Assembly: GCA_002027195.1 (NCBI GenBank)
Contig: MWJO01000050.1
Location: 1 to 55,369, forward strand
Direction: 5' to 3'
Source of the DNA: Streptomyces sp. GKU 895
GTDB taxonomy: Bacteria; Actinomycetota; Actinomycetes; Streptomycetales; Streptomycetaceae
DNA length: 55,369 nucleotides
The first letter of the stretch is position 1. The number at the start of each line of letters is the position of its first letter. The position numbers and the translations under genes were made by a program. Under the pieces are notes generated by a model that searched no databases, had not been told where the DNA came from, and worked only from the letters and a program-made list of their open reading frames with translations. Of the stretch, positions 26,853-36,989 are shown one piece after another.

Positions 26853-28055
26853 ATGCGTTCCACACGTACGTCCCGTACGTCTTCCACGCGGCGCCGCACC
26901 ACGCTCGCCGCCACCGGTCTGGTCGCCGCCCTGGCGCTGACCGCGACGGCCTGCAACGGCTCGGACGAGGCGAGCGACAAGCCCGGGGCCACCACCTCGC
27001 AGGCGGCCGACAGCGGCAACGACAAGATCCAGATCCCGGCCGACATCGCCGACAAGCTCAAGAAGCACGGCATCGACGTCGACGACTGGAAGGACGGCGG
27101 CTGGAAGAACTGGGACAAGGACAAGTGGCTCAGTGAGGCCAAGGACTTCGTCAACCCGGTCATCGACGGCCTGTGGAAGCCGGAGCGGATGAAGTCCGCG
27201 AAGGAGGCCAACAAGACGTACTCGACGAAGGACGCCGCGGCCGACACGGGCGTCACCGACCCGGACCCGCTGCCCGTCGAGGCATCCGCGGAGAGGACGC
27301 CGTACCACGAGAACGCGGCCCCGGTCGGCAAGATCTTCTTCGACACCCCCGAGGGGCATGCCGTCTGCTCGGGCACGGTCGTCAAGGACGTCAACCACCC
27401 CGGCAAGTCCAACCTGGTGTGGACGGCGGGCCACTGCGTGCACGCGGGCTCGGGCGGCGGCTGGTACCGCAACATCATGTTCGTCCCGGCCTACAACGAC
27501 TACGGCAAGTCCGAGGCGCAGCTGACGAACTCCAACCCCACGGAGATCGCGCCGTACGGCCAGTGGTGGGCGGACTGGGCCTCCACCTCGAACGAGTGGA
27601 TCGCGGGCGGCTCGGAGACCGGCGGTGACGGGGCGGCGTACGACTACTCGGTGCTGCACGTGAAGCCGGAGTCCGGCGCCAAGTCGCTGGAGGAGACGGT
27701 CGGCGCCGCGCTGGACATCGACTTCTCGGCCCCCTCCGCCACCGAGGTCGCCAAGATGGGTGCCTGGGGCTATCCGCAGGCGGCCCCGTACAACGGTCTG
27801 AAGATGTTCAAGTGCATCGACCGGCCGGGCCGTCTCTCGCTGAGCACGACGCTGCCGACGATGTACCGCATCGGCTGCACCATGACCGGCGGTTCGTCCG
27901 GCGGCGGCTGGTTCCGGGTGGTGGACGGTAAGACCAAGCTGGTCTCGAACACGTCGATCGGCCCGGCCGACAACACCTGGCTGGCGGGCCCGCAGCTGGG
28001 CGCGACCGCCGAGGCGATCTACCAGAACATGAGCAAGACGTACGGCGGCAAGTAG
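26853..28055 (+). CDS. Secreted trypsin-like serine protease, lipoprotein (paralogue 2)
   Basis: 400 residues, frame intact. The lipobox ends LTATAC with Cys34. After a Ser/Thr-rich linker there is the segment IPADIADKLKKHGIDVDDW, then the peptidase domain. Catalytic residues are His194 in TAGHC, Asp264 in YDYSVLHV and Ser349 in GGSSGG. ATG 26853 is chosen over an upstream in-frame extension because MRSTR matches the start of paralogue 1 and a proper signal peptide follows. It arose by tandem duplication with paralogue 1. The substrate is unknown. The gap of 266 bases and the hairpin suggest separate transcription. Confidence 0.9.
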   Translation: MRSTRTSRTSSTRRRTTLAATGLVAALALTATACNGSDEASDKPGATTSQAADSGNDKIQIPADIADKLKKHGIDVDDWKDGGWKNWDKDKWLSEAKDFVNPVIDGLWKPERMKSAKEANKTYSTKDAAADTGVTDPDPLPVEASAERTPYHENAAPVGKIFFDTPEGHAVCSGTVVKDVNHPGKSNLVWTAGHCVHAGSGGGWYRNIMFVPAYNDYGKSEAQLTNSNPTEIAPYGQWWADWASTSNEWIAGGSETGGDGAAYDYSVLHVKPESGAKSLEETVGAALDIDFSAPSATEVAKMGAWGYPQAAPYNGLKMFKCIDRPGRLSLSTTLPTMYRIGCTMTGGSSGGGWFRVVDGKTKLVSNTSIGPADNTWLAGPQLGATAEAIYQNMSKTYGGK

Positions 28056-28068
28056 TCCGTACGCACGG

Positions 28069-28103
28069 AAGGCCCACCCCTCACGACGAGGGGCGGGCCT
28101 TCA
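28069..28103. terminator. Bidirectional terminator between protease 2 and hflX
   Basis: GAAGGCCC-A-CCCCTC pairs with GAGGGG-C-GGGCCTTC (14 bp plus one A-C mismatch, loop 5) between two converging genes. Confidence 0.85.
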
Positions 28104-28115
28104 CGCGTACCGCTG

Positions 28116-29609
28116 TTACGCCACCGGCGCCGGAACGTACGGCGCGAGGTCCGCCGCCAGTTCCTCGTGCACCCGCACCTTGAGCAGGGTGCCCTCCGGG
28201 GTGTGCTCCTCGGAGATCACCTCGCCCTCGGAGTGGGCGCGGGCGACGAGCTTGCCGAGCGTGTACGGCACGAGCGCCTCGATCTCGACCGAGGGCCGCG
28301 GCAGCTCGTTGTCGATGAGCGCGAGCAGTTCCGCGATGCCCTGGCCGGTACGGGCCGAGACCGCGATGGAACGCTTCTCGATCCGCATCAGCCGCTGCAG
28401 GGTCAGCGGGTCCGCCGCGTCCGCCTTGTTGATCACGACGATCTCCGGGACATCGACCGCGCCGACGTCCCTGATCACCTCGCGCACGGCGAGCAGCTGC
28501 TCCTCCGGGTTCGGGTGCGAGCCGTCCACCACGTGCAGGATCAGGTCGGACTCGCCGACCTCCTCCATGGTGGAGCGGAACGCCTCGACCAGGTGGTGCG
28601 GCAGATGCCGTACGAAGCCGACGGTGTCCGCCAGCGTGTACAGGCGCCCGCTCGGGGTCTCCGCGCGGCGGACGGTCGGGTCCAGGGTCGCGAACAGGGC
28701 GTTCTCGACCAGGACACCGGCGCCGGTCAGGCGGTTGAGGAGGGAGGACTTGCCGGCGTTGGTGTAGCCCGCGATGGCGACGGACGGCACCTTGTTGCGC
28801 TTGCGCTCCTGGCGCTTGATCTCGCGGCCGGTCTTCATCTCCGCGATCTCCCGGCGCATCTTCGCCATCTTCTCGCGGATCCGACGCCGGTCCGTCTCGA
28901 TCTTGGTCTCACCGGGACCACGGGTGGCGAGACCGCCGCCCTTGCCGCCGCCCATCTGACGGGACAGCGACTGACCCCAGCCGCGGAGCCTCGGCAGCAT
29001 GTACTGCATCTGCGCGAGCGCGACCTGCGCCTTGCCCTCTCGGGACTTGGCGTGCTGGGCGAAGATGTCGAGGATCAGGGCCGTACGGTCGATGACCTTG
29101 ACCTTGACGACGTCTTCGAGGTGGATGAGCTGGCCCGGGCTGAGCTCACCGTCGCAGATGACGGTGTCGGCACCCGTCTCCAGGACGATGTCCCGCAGCT
29201 CGGTGGCCTTGCCGGAGCCGATGTAGGTGGCCGCGTCGGGCTTGTCGCGGCGCTGGATCACGCCGTCGAGCACGAGCGCGCCCGCGGTCTCCGCGAGGGC
29301 GGCGAGCTCCGCGAGGGAGTTCTCCGAGTCCTGCGCGGTCCCCGAGGTCCAGACGCCGACGAGCACGACCCGCTCCAGACGGAGCTGCCGGTACTCGACC
29401 TCGGTGACGTCCTCGAGCTCGGTGGAGAGGCCCGCCACGCGGCGCAGAGCCGCGCGCTCGGAGCGGTCGAACTGGTCGCCGTCCCGCTCTCCGTCGATCT
29501 CGTGGCTCCAGGCGACGTCCTCTTCCATCAGGGCATCGGCCCGAAGACCTTCGGGGTATGTGTGCGCGAAGCGCTGCGCGTCCTGGGAAAAGGATGAAGA
29601 GGAGGTCAT
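28116..29609 (-). CDS. hflX: Ribosome-associated GTPase HflX
   Basis: 497 residues. The N-terminal HflX domain (LERVVLVGVWTSGT, GSGKATELRDIV, VICDGELSPGQL) is followed by a coiled linker with GKGGGLATRGPGETKIETDR. The Ras-like G domain has G1 GYTNAGKSSLLN, G2 region LFATLDPTVR, G3 DTVGFVRHLP and G4 NKAD. HflX binds the 50S subunit and splits or rescues stalled ribosomes under stress. ATG 29609 (MTSSSSFSQDAQRF) follows AAGGACC; the upstream in-frame codons look untranslated. Intact. Confidence 0.95.
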   Translation of the reverse strand: MTSSSSFSQDAQRFAHTYPEGLRADALMEEDVAWSHEIDGERDGDQFDRSERAALRRVAGLSTELEDVTEVEYRQLRLERVVLVGVWTSGTAQDSENSLAELAALAETAGALVLDGVIQRRDKPDAATYIGSGKATELRDIVLETGADTVICDGELSPGQLIHLEDVVKVKVIDRTALILDIFAQHAKSREGKAQVALAQMQYMLPRLRGWGQSLSRQMGGGKGGGLATRGPGETKIETDRRRIREKMAKMRREIAEMKTGREIKRQERKRNKVPSVAIAGYTNAGKSSLLNRLTGAGVLVENALFATLDPTVRRAETPSGRLYTLADTVGFVRHLPHHLVEAFRSTMEEVGESDLILHVVDGSHPNPEEQLLAVREVIRDVGAVDVPEIVVINKADAADPLTLQRLMRIEKRSIAVSARTGQGIAELLALIDNELPRPSVEIEALVPYTLGKLVARAHSEGEVISEEHTPEGTLLKVRVHEELAADLAPYVPAPVA

Positions 29610-29752
29610 TGGGTCCTTACGTCGTTGGGGATGCCGAGTCGGCGATCGTGACTTCGTCACTGTTCACAACGCACGAGTACCCCGGGAGATTCCCGTTGTC
29701 CCGTGCCGCGCCGACCGGACGATGGTCGCACGGGACGAGGCGTCTCGTCATC

Positions 29753-29824
29753 GCCTTATTCGTCTGCTGTGACCGAGCCTTATTTACCCGCTGTGGCAGA
29801 GCCTTGTCTGCCTGCTGTGACGGC
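29753..29824. repeat. 24-bp tandem repeat spanning the M1 peptidase stop codon
   Basis: Three diverged units start at 29753, 29777 and 29801. On the minus strand the units read VTAGRQGS, ATAGK-stop-GS and VTADE-stop-GD. So the codon that is CAA in the first unit is TAA in the second (the stop used) and TAA again in the third. Confidence 0.9.
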
Positions 29825-31273
29825 CTTCCACTCCGGGTGGCCCGGCATCGGCGGGGTCTTCTCGCCGTACAGCCAGTCCTGGAAGAAGCCGCTGAGATCA
29901 CGACCGGACAGTTCCGAGGCCAGCCGCACGAAATCGTCCGTCGCCGCCGTGCCGTCCTCGTGGCGGCTCACCCAGACCCGTTCCAGGCGCTCGAAGGTCT
30001 CGCGGCCGATCTCCTGGCGCAGGGCGTAGAGGGCGAGCGCGGCGCCGTCGTAGACGTTGGGGCGGAAGATGCCGATCTTCTGACCGGGGGCCGGCGCCTT
30101 GGGCGCGGCGGGCGGGCCACCGGCCGCGCGCCAGCGGTCGGAGGCGCCGTACGCCGCCTTCATCCGCGCCTCCATGGGCTTGCCGGCCTTCTCCTCGGCG
30201 TACAGGGCCTCGTACCAGGTGGCGTGCCCCTCGTTGAGCCACAGGTCGGACCACGAGGCCGGGGCGACGCTGTCGCCGAACCACTGGTGGGCCAGCTCGT
30301 GCACCATGATCGACTCGACGTACCACTGGGGGTAGGCGGGCTCGGTGAAGAGCTCTCTCTCGAAGAGAGAGAGCGTCTGCGTCTCGAGTTCGAAGCCGGT
30401 GTCGGCGTCGGCCATGAGCAGGCCGTACGTCTCGAAGGGATAGCGGCCGACCTTGCTCTCCATCCAGGAGATCTGCTCCGGGGTCTTCTTCAGCCAGGGT
30501 TCGAGCGCCTCGCGGTGCTTGGTGGGCACGACATCGCGCAGCGGCAGTCCGTGCGGGCCCTCGCGGTGCACGACCGTGGAGCGGCCGATGGACACCTGGG
30601 CGAGCTCGGTGGCCATGGGGTGCTGGGTGCGGTACGTCCACGTCGTCGCCCCGGCGGCCCGGTCCACGCCGGTCGGCAGCCCGTTGGCGACGGCGGTGTA
30701 GCCGTCGGGCGCGGTGACCCGAATGGTGAACATCGCCTTGTCGGAGGGGTGGTCGTTGCACGGGAAGACCAGGTGGGCGGCGTCGGCCTGGTTGGCCATG
30801 GCGAGCCCGTCGGTGGTCCGCACCCAGCCGCCGTCTCGGTCCTCGGACGACACGGGATCACTGGTGTGCTTCACGGTGATCCGCATCCAGCTGCCGCTGG
30901 GCAGCGCGTCCTCCGGCGTGACCACCAGATCCTCGTCGGCACTGGCGAACGCGGCGGGCTCCCCGTCGACCTCCACCGACTCGACCTTGCCGTGGGCGAA
31001 GTCGAGGTTGATGCGGTCGAGCGAGGTGGTCGTCCAGGCGTCGATGGTGGTGACGGCCTGGAGCGGCTCGCTGTTGGAGCCGGGATAGGTGAAGGAGAGG
31101 TCGTACGACGCCACGTCGTATCCGGGGTTGCCGAGGTGCGGGAAGAGGCGGTCGCCGACCCCGAGCGGGGCGGCGGGGGCGCTCGCGGCGACGAGGCAGA
31201 CGGAGACGGCGGAGGCGAGGAGCGCGGCCGCCTTCAGCCGCCGGGGCGTCCTGGCGTGGGGGGTGAGCAGCAT
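29780..31273 (-). CDS. Secreted M1-family zinc metallopeptidase
   Basis: 497 residues. Twin-Arg-containing n-region and hydrophobic core (residues 14-35) form a signal peptide, so the enzyme is exported. The zinc site is HELAHQWFG at 325-333 with the third ligand Glu348 in WLNEGHATWYE. The usual aminopeptidase GAMEN motif is replaced by GFELETQT, as in several actinobacterial M1 peptidases. It probably trims peptides from the N terminus, but specificity is open. The last 16 residues come from a tandem repeat that contains the stop codon. It lies downstream of rshA and upstream of hflX on the same strand. Confidence 0.9.
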   Translation of the reverse strand: MLLTPHARTPRRLKAAALLASAVSVCLVAASAPAAPLGVGDRLFPHLGNPGYDVASYDLSFTYPGSNSEPLQAVTTIDAWTTTSLDRINLDFAHGKVESVEVDGEPAAFASADEDLVVTPEDALPSGSWMRITVKHTSDPVSSEDRDGGWVRTTDGLAMANQADAAHLVFPCNDHPSDKAMFTIRVTAPDGYTAVANGLPTGVDRAAGATTWTYRTQHPMATELAQVSIGRSTVVHREGPHGLPLRDVVPTKHREALEPWLKKTPEQISWMESKVGRYPFETYGLLMADADTGFELETQTLSLFERELFTEPAYPQWYVESIMVHELAHQWFGDSVAPASWSDLWLNEGHATWYEALYAEEKAGKPMEARMKAAYGASDRWRAAGGPPAAPKAPAPGQKIGIFRPNVYDGAALALYALRQEIGRETFERLERVWVSRHEDGTAATDDFVRLASELSGRDLSGFFQDWLYGEKTPPMPGHPEWKAVTAGRQGSATAGK

Positions 31274-31450
31274 GCACCACCGCTACCAGCGCACCCGCGC
31301 CCTGCGGCGACGACTCGCGCCCGGCCCACCCGAACGAGTGCGGCCGAGGCGACGCCGCGGCGACCCGCCGCCGCAATAAGCCGCCGCGATCCCCCGACGC
31401 GACCCGACGCGAATCGCCGCTGCAGTCCCCCGCCACGCTCCGCTCCCGCG

Positions 31451-33645
31451 TCAGACCCCCTGCGTCTGCGCCCGGCTCACGTCGTACACCCCGGGCACGT
31501 TCCGCATCGCCCGCATCAGGGCGGGCAGCAAAGCGGCGTCGGGAAGGTCGACCGTGTAGGTGTGGCGGACGCGCTGCTGGCTCGGCGGTTCGACCGTCGC
31601 CGAGACGATCTCGGCGCCTTCGAGCGCCATGGCCTCGGTGAGGTCCGCGAGCAGATGGGGGCGGCCGAACGATTCGGCATAGAGGGTCACCCGGCACTCG
31701 GCGGTGTCGCCCCAGCGCACCTCCACCTCCGGCCGCCCCGCGGCCTTCATGCGGGCGACCGCCGGACACTCGACGCGGTGCACGGTGACCGCTCCGCCGC
31801 GCACGGCGAAGCCGGTGACGTCGTCGGGCGGGACCGGAGTGCAGCAGCCGGCCAGGCGCACGGTCGCGCCGGGCTGGTCGACGAGGACGTCGGCGGTACG
31901 TGAGCGGGCCGGCGCGCTGTCTGCCGTACGAGGGCGGGTGCGCCGGGCGTCGACGGCGGCCGGGGCGTCGGCCGACCCGGCGGGCGCCTCAGCGGTGGCC
32001 TGGAGGCCCTCAGGGCGCTCCACCGTGCCGTGCAGGCTCTCGCCCAGCCCCTCCCCGGGAGCCTCTTGGGCGGGATGCGTCGAGAGCCACCGCTGGATGG
32101 CGATCCGCGCGGCGGGTGTGTGCGCGTGCTCCAGCCACTCCCTGGAGGGCTCCGAGGCCGGGTCCTGTCCCATGAGGAGCTGGACGGTGTCGCCGTCCCG
32201 CAGAACGGTGCTCAGGGTCGCCAGGCGGCCGTTCACGCGGGCGCCGATGCACGCGTGCGCGTCCTCGCCGTACTGCGCGTACGCGGCGTCCACACAGGTC
32301 GCGCCGTCGGGCAGGCCCAGGGTGCCGCCGTCGGGGCGGAAGACGGTGATCTCGCGGTCCTGGGCGAGGTCCTCGCGCAGCGTCGACCAGAACGTGTCCG
32401 GGTCGGGCGCGGCCTCCTGCCAGTCGAGGAGCCGGGAGAGCCAGCCGGGCCGGGTCGGGTCCTCGCGTTCGCCGTCGACGGGCTCCTCCGAAGGAGGAGC
32501 GTAGGGATTGCCGAGCGCGATGACGCCGGCCTCGGCGACCTTGTGCATCTGGTGCGTGCGGATGAGGACTTCGGCGACCTGGCCGTCGGGGCGGGCGACG
32601 GCGGTGTGCAGCGACTGGTACAGGTTGAACTTCGGTACGGCGATGAAGTCCTTGAACTCCGAGACGACGGGCGTCAGACACGTGTGGAGCTCACCGAGCA
32701 CGCCGTAACAGTCCGCGTCCTCGTTCACGAGCACCAGCAGGCGGCCGAAGTCCGCGCCGCGCAACTGGCCGCGTTTCCGGGCCACTCGGTGCACGGAGAC
32801 GAAGTGCCGCGGCCTGATGACGACTTCGGCCTGGATGTCGGCGTCGCGCAGGACACCGCGCACCTCGTCGGCGATCTCGGCGAGGGGGTCGTCCGCGCGG
32901 GAGGCGTTGTCGACGATCAGCTCGCGCGTGTGCTCGTACTCCTCGGGGTGCAGGATCGCGAAGACCAGGTCTTCCAGTTCGGTCTTGAGCGCCTGCACGC
33001 CGAGCCGTTCGGCGAGCGGGATGAGGACGTCGCGGGTCACCTTGGCGATGCGCGCCTGTTTCTCCGGGCGCATCACGCCGAGGGTGCGCATGTTGTGGAG
33101 CCGGTCGGCGAGTTTGATCGACATCACCCGGACGTCGCTGCCGGTGGCCTTCAGCATCTTGCGGAAGGTCTCCGGCTCGGCGGCGGCGCCGTAGTCGACC
33201 TTCTCCAGCTTCGTCACGCCGTCGACGATGTAACGCACCTCGGCGCCGAACTCCTCGCCGACCTGATCGAGCGTCACATCGGTGTCCTCGACGGTGTCGT
33301 GGAGCAGAGAGGCCGTCAAGGTCGTGGTCTCGGCGCCGAGTTCGGCGAGGATCAGGGTCACCGCGAGCGGGTGGGTGATGTACGGCTCGCCGCTCTTGCG
33401 CATCTGGCCGCGGTGCGAGGACTCGGCCAGCACCCAGGCACGGCGCAGGGGTTCGAGGTCGGCGTCGGGGTGGTGGGCGCGGTGGGCCTCGGCTACATGG
33501 CCGATGGCGTCGGCAGCCGGTCGCGGGCGGCCGGGCCGAGCAGGGCGGCGCGGCCCAGGCGACGCAGGTCGATCCGCGCCCGCCAGCGCGCCGCAGGCCC
33601 TGTTACCGGACCTGGGGTCGCGGGGTTCGTGGCCTCCGCACTCAT
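31451..33645 (-). CDS. rshA: RelA/SpoT homologue (RSH), second copy type (frame break)
   Basis: About 730 residues, (p)ppGpp metabolism. The hydrolase HD domain is canonical (HPLAVTLILAELG, HDTVEDTD, KLADRLHNMRTL). The synthetase domain is divergent: PRHFVSVHRVARKRG stands where PKHIYSIYRKM is usual, and DFGRLLVLV where D-L-x-A-x-R is usual. FKDFIAVPKFNLYQSLHT and the Glu of EVLIRT are kept. TGS (VQLLMGQDP) and ACT domains follow. The ATG at 33645 gives MSAEATNPATPG. One base is missing near 33512 (DRLP to DAIGHVAEAH). Order matches S. coelicolor rshA, the paralogue of relA. Probably hydrolase-dominant; that is inference. Confidence 0.85.
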
Positions 33646-33933
33646 GGGCACCTCCGGCTGCATTGACCGGCGGACGGGGTGCCCCAGGGCGGACACGGCA
33701 CAGGGGATGGCATCGGTCCCCCGTCCGGGCCGGTGCTTGATGCTACCGAGCCCATCACGCGCGGCTGACCGCCTCTCGTCGAGCGTGAAACGGATCACCC
33801 ATTCGAGCGACGGTTTTCAGGTTTACGATTTCGCGCCACCCGACCTGCGGTTCTCCGTCGTTTCGTATCACCGGTGCCGGGTGAGGCTGTGGATCCCAGC
33901 GTTCCGAACCGCCGGAACCCACCTTTCACTCGC

Positions 33934-34801
33934 TCAACGCGCGGCGCTTTCCAGCCATTCCCGGTCGATCTCGCCTTCGGCCACGATCACGGCCGGGCCG
34001 GTCATCTCGATCTCCCCGTCGCCGCTCGGTGATCACGAGGGTGCCGCCGGGCACATCGACGGTGTACGTCGCCGGGGCTCCGGTCACCGCCGGGTCGACG
34101 CCGTCCCTGCGGGCGGTGGCCACGGCGACGGCGCACGCGCCCGTGCCGCACGAGCGGGTCTCGCCGGAGCCGCGCTCGTGCACCCGCAGCGCGACGTGCC
34201 GCGGGCCGCGGTCGACCACGAACTCCACGTTGACCCCGTCCGGGTAGGCGGAGGCCGGGCTGAAGGGCGGCGCGTCGTACAGGGTGCCCGCGTGGGCGAG
34301 GTCCTCGACGAAGGCCACCGCGTGCGGGTTGCCCATGTTCACGTTCCGCGCGGGCCAGCTGCGCTCGCCGACGCTCACCTGGACGTCCCCTTCGGGGAGG
34401 CGGGCCTTGCCCATCCCGACGGTGACGTCGCCGTTCTTGGCGAGGTGCACGGTCTTCACGCCCCCGCGCGTGGCGACGGCGAGGTCTCCCTCGGTCACCA
34501 GCCCGGCGTGCTGGAGGTAGCGGGCGAAGACGCGGACGCCGTTGCCGCACATCTCGGCGATGGAGCCGTCGCCGTTGCGGTAGTCCATGAACCACTCCGC
34601 CTCGGCCGCCATGTGCTGCGCCTCAGGATGCTCGGCGGACCGCACCACGTGCAGCAGGCCGTCACCGCCGATGCCCGCGCGGCGGTCGCACAGGGCGGCG
34701 ACGGCGCTCGCGGGAAGGTCGATGACGTTCTCGGGGTCCGGGACGATCACGAAGTCGTTCTCGGTGCCGTGGCCCTTGAGGAAGGCGATCCGCGTGCTCA
34801 T
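33934..34801 (-). CDS. dapF: Diaminopimelate epimerase (frame break near the end)
   Basis: Converts LL- to meso-diaminopimelate for lysine and, in principle, wall synthesis. The two catalytic cysteines are in EMCGNGVRVFAR and RSCGTGACAVAVA; FLKGHGTENDFV opens the fold. The ATG is at 34801. Near 34019-34026 the frame must move (VITER to GDGEIEMTGPAVIVAEG), after which the family end REWLESAAR precedes a TGA at 33934. As read without repair it would end in an Arg-rich tail unlike any DapF. An essential gene broken in this way points to a sequencing error. Confidence 0.9.
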
Positions 34802-34874
34802 TCCTCGATCGTACGGGGTGCCTACGACAGCCGGTCACCGGCGGCCGTACGGCGGCCCCACGCGCGCGTGGAGG

Positions 34875-35378
34875 TCAGCGCAGCCGCGCCACGCGGAGCA
34901 CCGCCAGCGCGACCACCGCGGCCACGACCACGACGTACAGCAGCACCACCCGCCAGTCCGGACGCCGCCCGGACCCCCGCTGCGGCAGTCCCGGCCAGGT
35001 GTACCCCACCCGGCGGGCGGCCATCATGCCCCAGCCCGCCGCGCACGAGCAGATCAGCAGGCCCAGCATCGCGATCACGGCCCCGCTGTCGCCGAAGTCG
35101 AAGGCGAGCGGGAAGGCGAACATCAGGGAGCCGAGCGCGGCCAGGGACACGATCGGGGCGAGCTGCCAGATACGCATCCGGCGCTGCGGACGCAGTTCGA
35201 CCTCGACCTCGGGGCCGTCGGCGAACATCTCCTCGGGCTCGGGGCCGTCGGCGATCACACCACCCTGCGTCTCGTCGGGCCCGTCGGGGCTCAGACGGTC
35301 GCCGTCCTGCTCCGCTTCACCGCCGTCGGCGGTGCGGGGCTCGGTGCTTCGTGCGGTGTCGCGAGGGCCGGCCTCCAT
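34875..35378 (-). CDS. Small integral membrane protein
   Basis: About 167 residues, function unknown. An acidic cytoplasmic head (Glu/Asp/Gly-rich, to about residue 70) precedes RMRIWQLAPIVSLAALGSLM. There are then three predicted membrane helices: about 75-95, 100-122 with GLLICSCAAGWGMMAARR, and a last one VVLLYVVVVAAVVALAVL. ATG 35378 is chosen for its GGGAGGG at 9 bases; a GTG 30 bases upstream is possible. It lies between miaA and dapF on the same strand. Confidence 0.75.
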   Translation of the reverse strand: MEAGPRDTARSTEPRTADGGEAEQDGDRLSPDGPDETQGGVIADGPEPEEMFADGPEVEVELRPQRRMRIWQLAPIVSLAALGSLMFAFPLAFDFGDSGAVIAMLGLLICSCAAGWGMMAARRVGYTWPGLPQRGSGRRPDWRVVLLYVVVVAAVVALAVLRVARLR

Positions 35379-35486
35379 CGCCACGCGCCCTCCCAACTCG
35401 GACTCCACTTGGTCGATCGAAGCTCGATGATGGCACGGCGCCGACGGGCCGGATGACGGCCTGAGCGTCCCGATGCCAGGACGTGA

Positions 35487-36426
35487 TCAGGCTGTGACCG
35501 GTCGTTCGACCAACGCCAGTGCGAGCTGGGGAAGTTCTGTGAGATCCGCCGCAGCCCCACTGAGCCAGTGCACCCGTGGATCGCGCCTGAACCACGAATC
35601 CTGGCGGCGCGCGAAGCGTTTGGTGGCGCGTACGGTCTCGGCCCGGGCCTCCTCCAGCGTGCACTCTCCGGAGAGCGCCGCGAGCACCTGCTGGTACCCG
35701 AGCGCACGCGAGGCCGTGCGCCCCTCGCGCAGCCCTCGCGCCTCCAGTGCCCGCACCTCGTCGACGAGCCCCGCGTCCCACATCCGGTCGACGCGGCGGG
35801 CGATCCGCTCGTCGAGCTCGGGCCGCGTGACGTCGACGCCGATCTGGACGGTGTCGTAGACCGAGTCGTGGCCGGGGAGGTTGGCGGTGAAGGGGCGGCC
35901 GGTGATCTCGATCACCTCCAGGGCCCGGACGATCCGGCGGCCGTTGCTGGGCAGGATCGCCTGCGCGGCCTCGGGGTCGGCGGCGGCCAGGCGGGCGTGC
36001 AGCGCGCCGGAGCCGCGGAGCGTGAGCTCCTCCTCCAGGCGGGCCCGGACCTCGGGGTCGGTGCCGGGGAACTCGAGGTGGTCGACGGCGCCCCGGACGT
36101 ACAGCCCGGAGCCGCCGACCAGGATCGGCCAGCGCCCCTCGGCGAGCAGCGCGTCGATCCGCTCGCGGGCGAGGCGCTGGTACTCGGCGACCGACGCCGT
36201 GACGGTCACGTCCCAGATGTCGAGGAGGTGATGCGGGACGCCACCGCGCTCCTCGGGCGTCAGCTTGGCGGTGCCGATGTCCATCCCTCGGTACAGCTGC
36301 ATGGAGTCGGCGTTGACGACCTCGCCTCCGAGGCGCTGGGCCAGGAAGACGCCCAGATCGGACTTTCCGGCCGCGGTCGGTCCGACGACGGCGATGACTC
36401 GGGGGGGCGGGGGGTGCGCTGCTCAC
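35487..36426 (-). CDS. miaA: tRNA dimethylallyltransferase (frame break)
   Basis: Adds the isopentenyl group to A37 of tRNAs reading UNN codons; MiaB (encoded further along) then methylthiolates it. After repair the P-loop reads VIAVVGPTAAGKS and is followed by GGEVVNADSMQLYRGMDIGTAK. Further motifs are VGGSGLYVRG, LPSNGRRIVRALEVIE and RALGYQQ. GTG 36426 starts MSSAPPAP. The seven-G run at 36401-36407 (C7 on the coding strand) needs one base fewer to join the start to the P-loop. Everything else is intact, about 312 residues. Confidence 0.92.
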
Positions 36427-36608
36427 CGCCCCAGTCTCGCAAACGTCGCGGAGTGGCCTCGAACGAGTTACGTGACGACACAGGTCCGGGGTCGTTGCCA
36501 GTTGCGAGGTTTTCGCCGCCGGTTCGCGGAGGCGGCACCCCGGTCGACGCAAATGGGCGCACCGGGCGACGCGGGATTTCGCCCGCACGAGTAACGTATG
36601 GAGCGGAT

Positions 36609-36965
36609 ATGGGTGTTTTCGCACGACTTCTCCGGAGGTCGAAGACTGCGGAGGAGACGTCAACCGCCGAGGCAGGGGCCGCCACGCTGACGGCCGATGC
36701 CGAGTCGGACGAGGCGACCGAGCCGGCAGCGGCGAAGGAGCCGGCCGAGGCGCAGTCGGAGGCCGCGGCCGAGCCCGGTACCGAGCCTGAGAACGGGGCC
36801 GGGACCGAGGAAGCGGCCGCGTCGACGGAGGCGAAGGCGGAGACGGGCGCGGAACCGGCGACGGAGTCCGGCGAGTCCGGTGCCGCCGACGGCGTCGAGA
36901 TCCCCAAGCAGCAGTCCGCTGAAGCGGCGGCCGACAGCAAGGCCGGCGAGAGCGCCCGCACGTAA
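36609..36965 (+). CDS. Small acidic Ala/Glu-rich protein
   Basis: 118 residues: MGVFARLLRRSKTAEE followed by an almost pure Ala/Glu/Ser/Thr chain, probably disordered. Streptomyces genomes carry such a gene at this place, sometimes labelled gliding motility protein without evidence. The ATG at 36609 has a weak ribosome site. It ends 24 bases before the antitoxin-like gene, so the pair is probably one transcript. Function unknown. Confidence 0.65.
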   Translation: MGVFARLLRRSKTAEETSTAEAGAATLTADAESDEATEPAAAKEPAEAQSEAAAEPGTEPENGAGTEEAAASTEAKAETGAEPATESGESGAADGVEIPKQQSAEAAADSKAGESART

Positions 36966-36989
36966 CTGCCCCGCGCGGGAAGGTGAACG

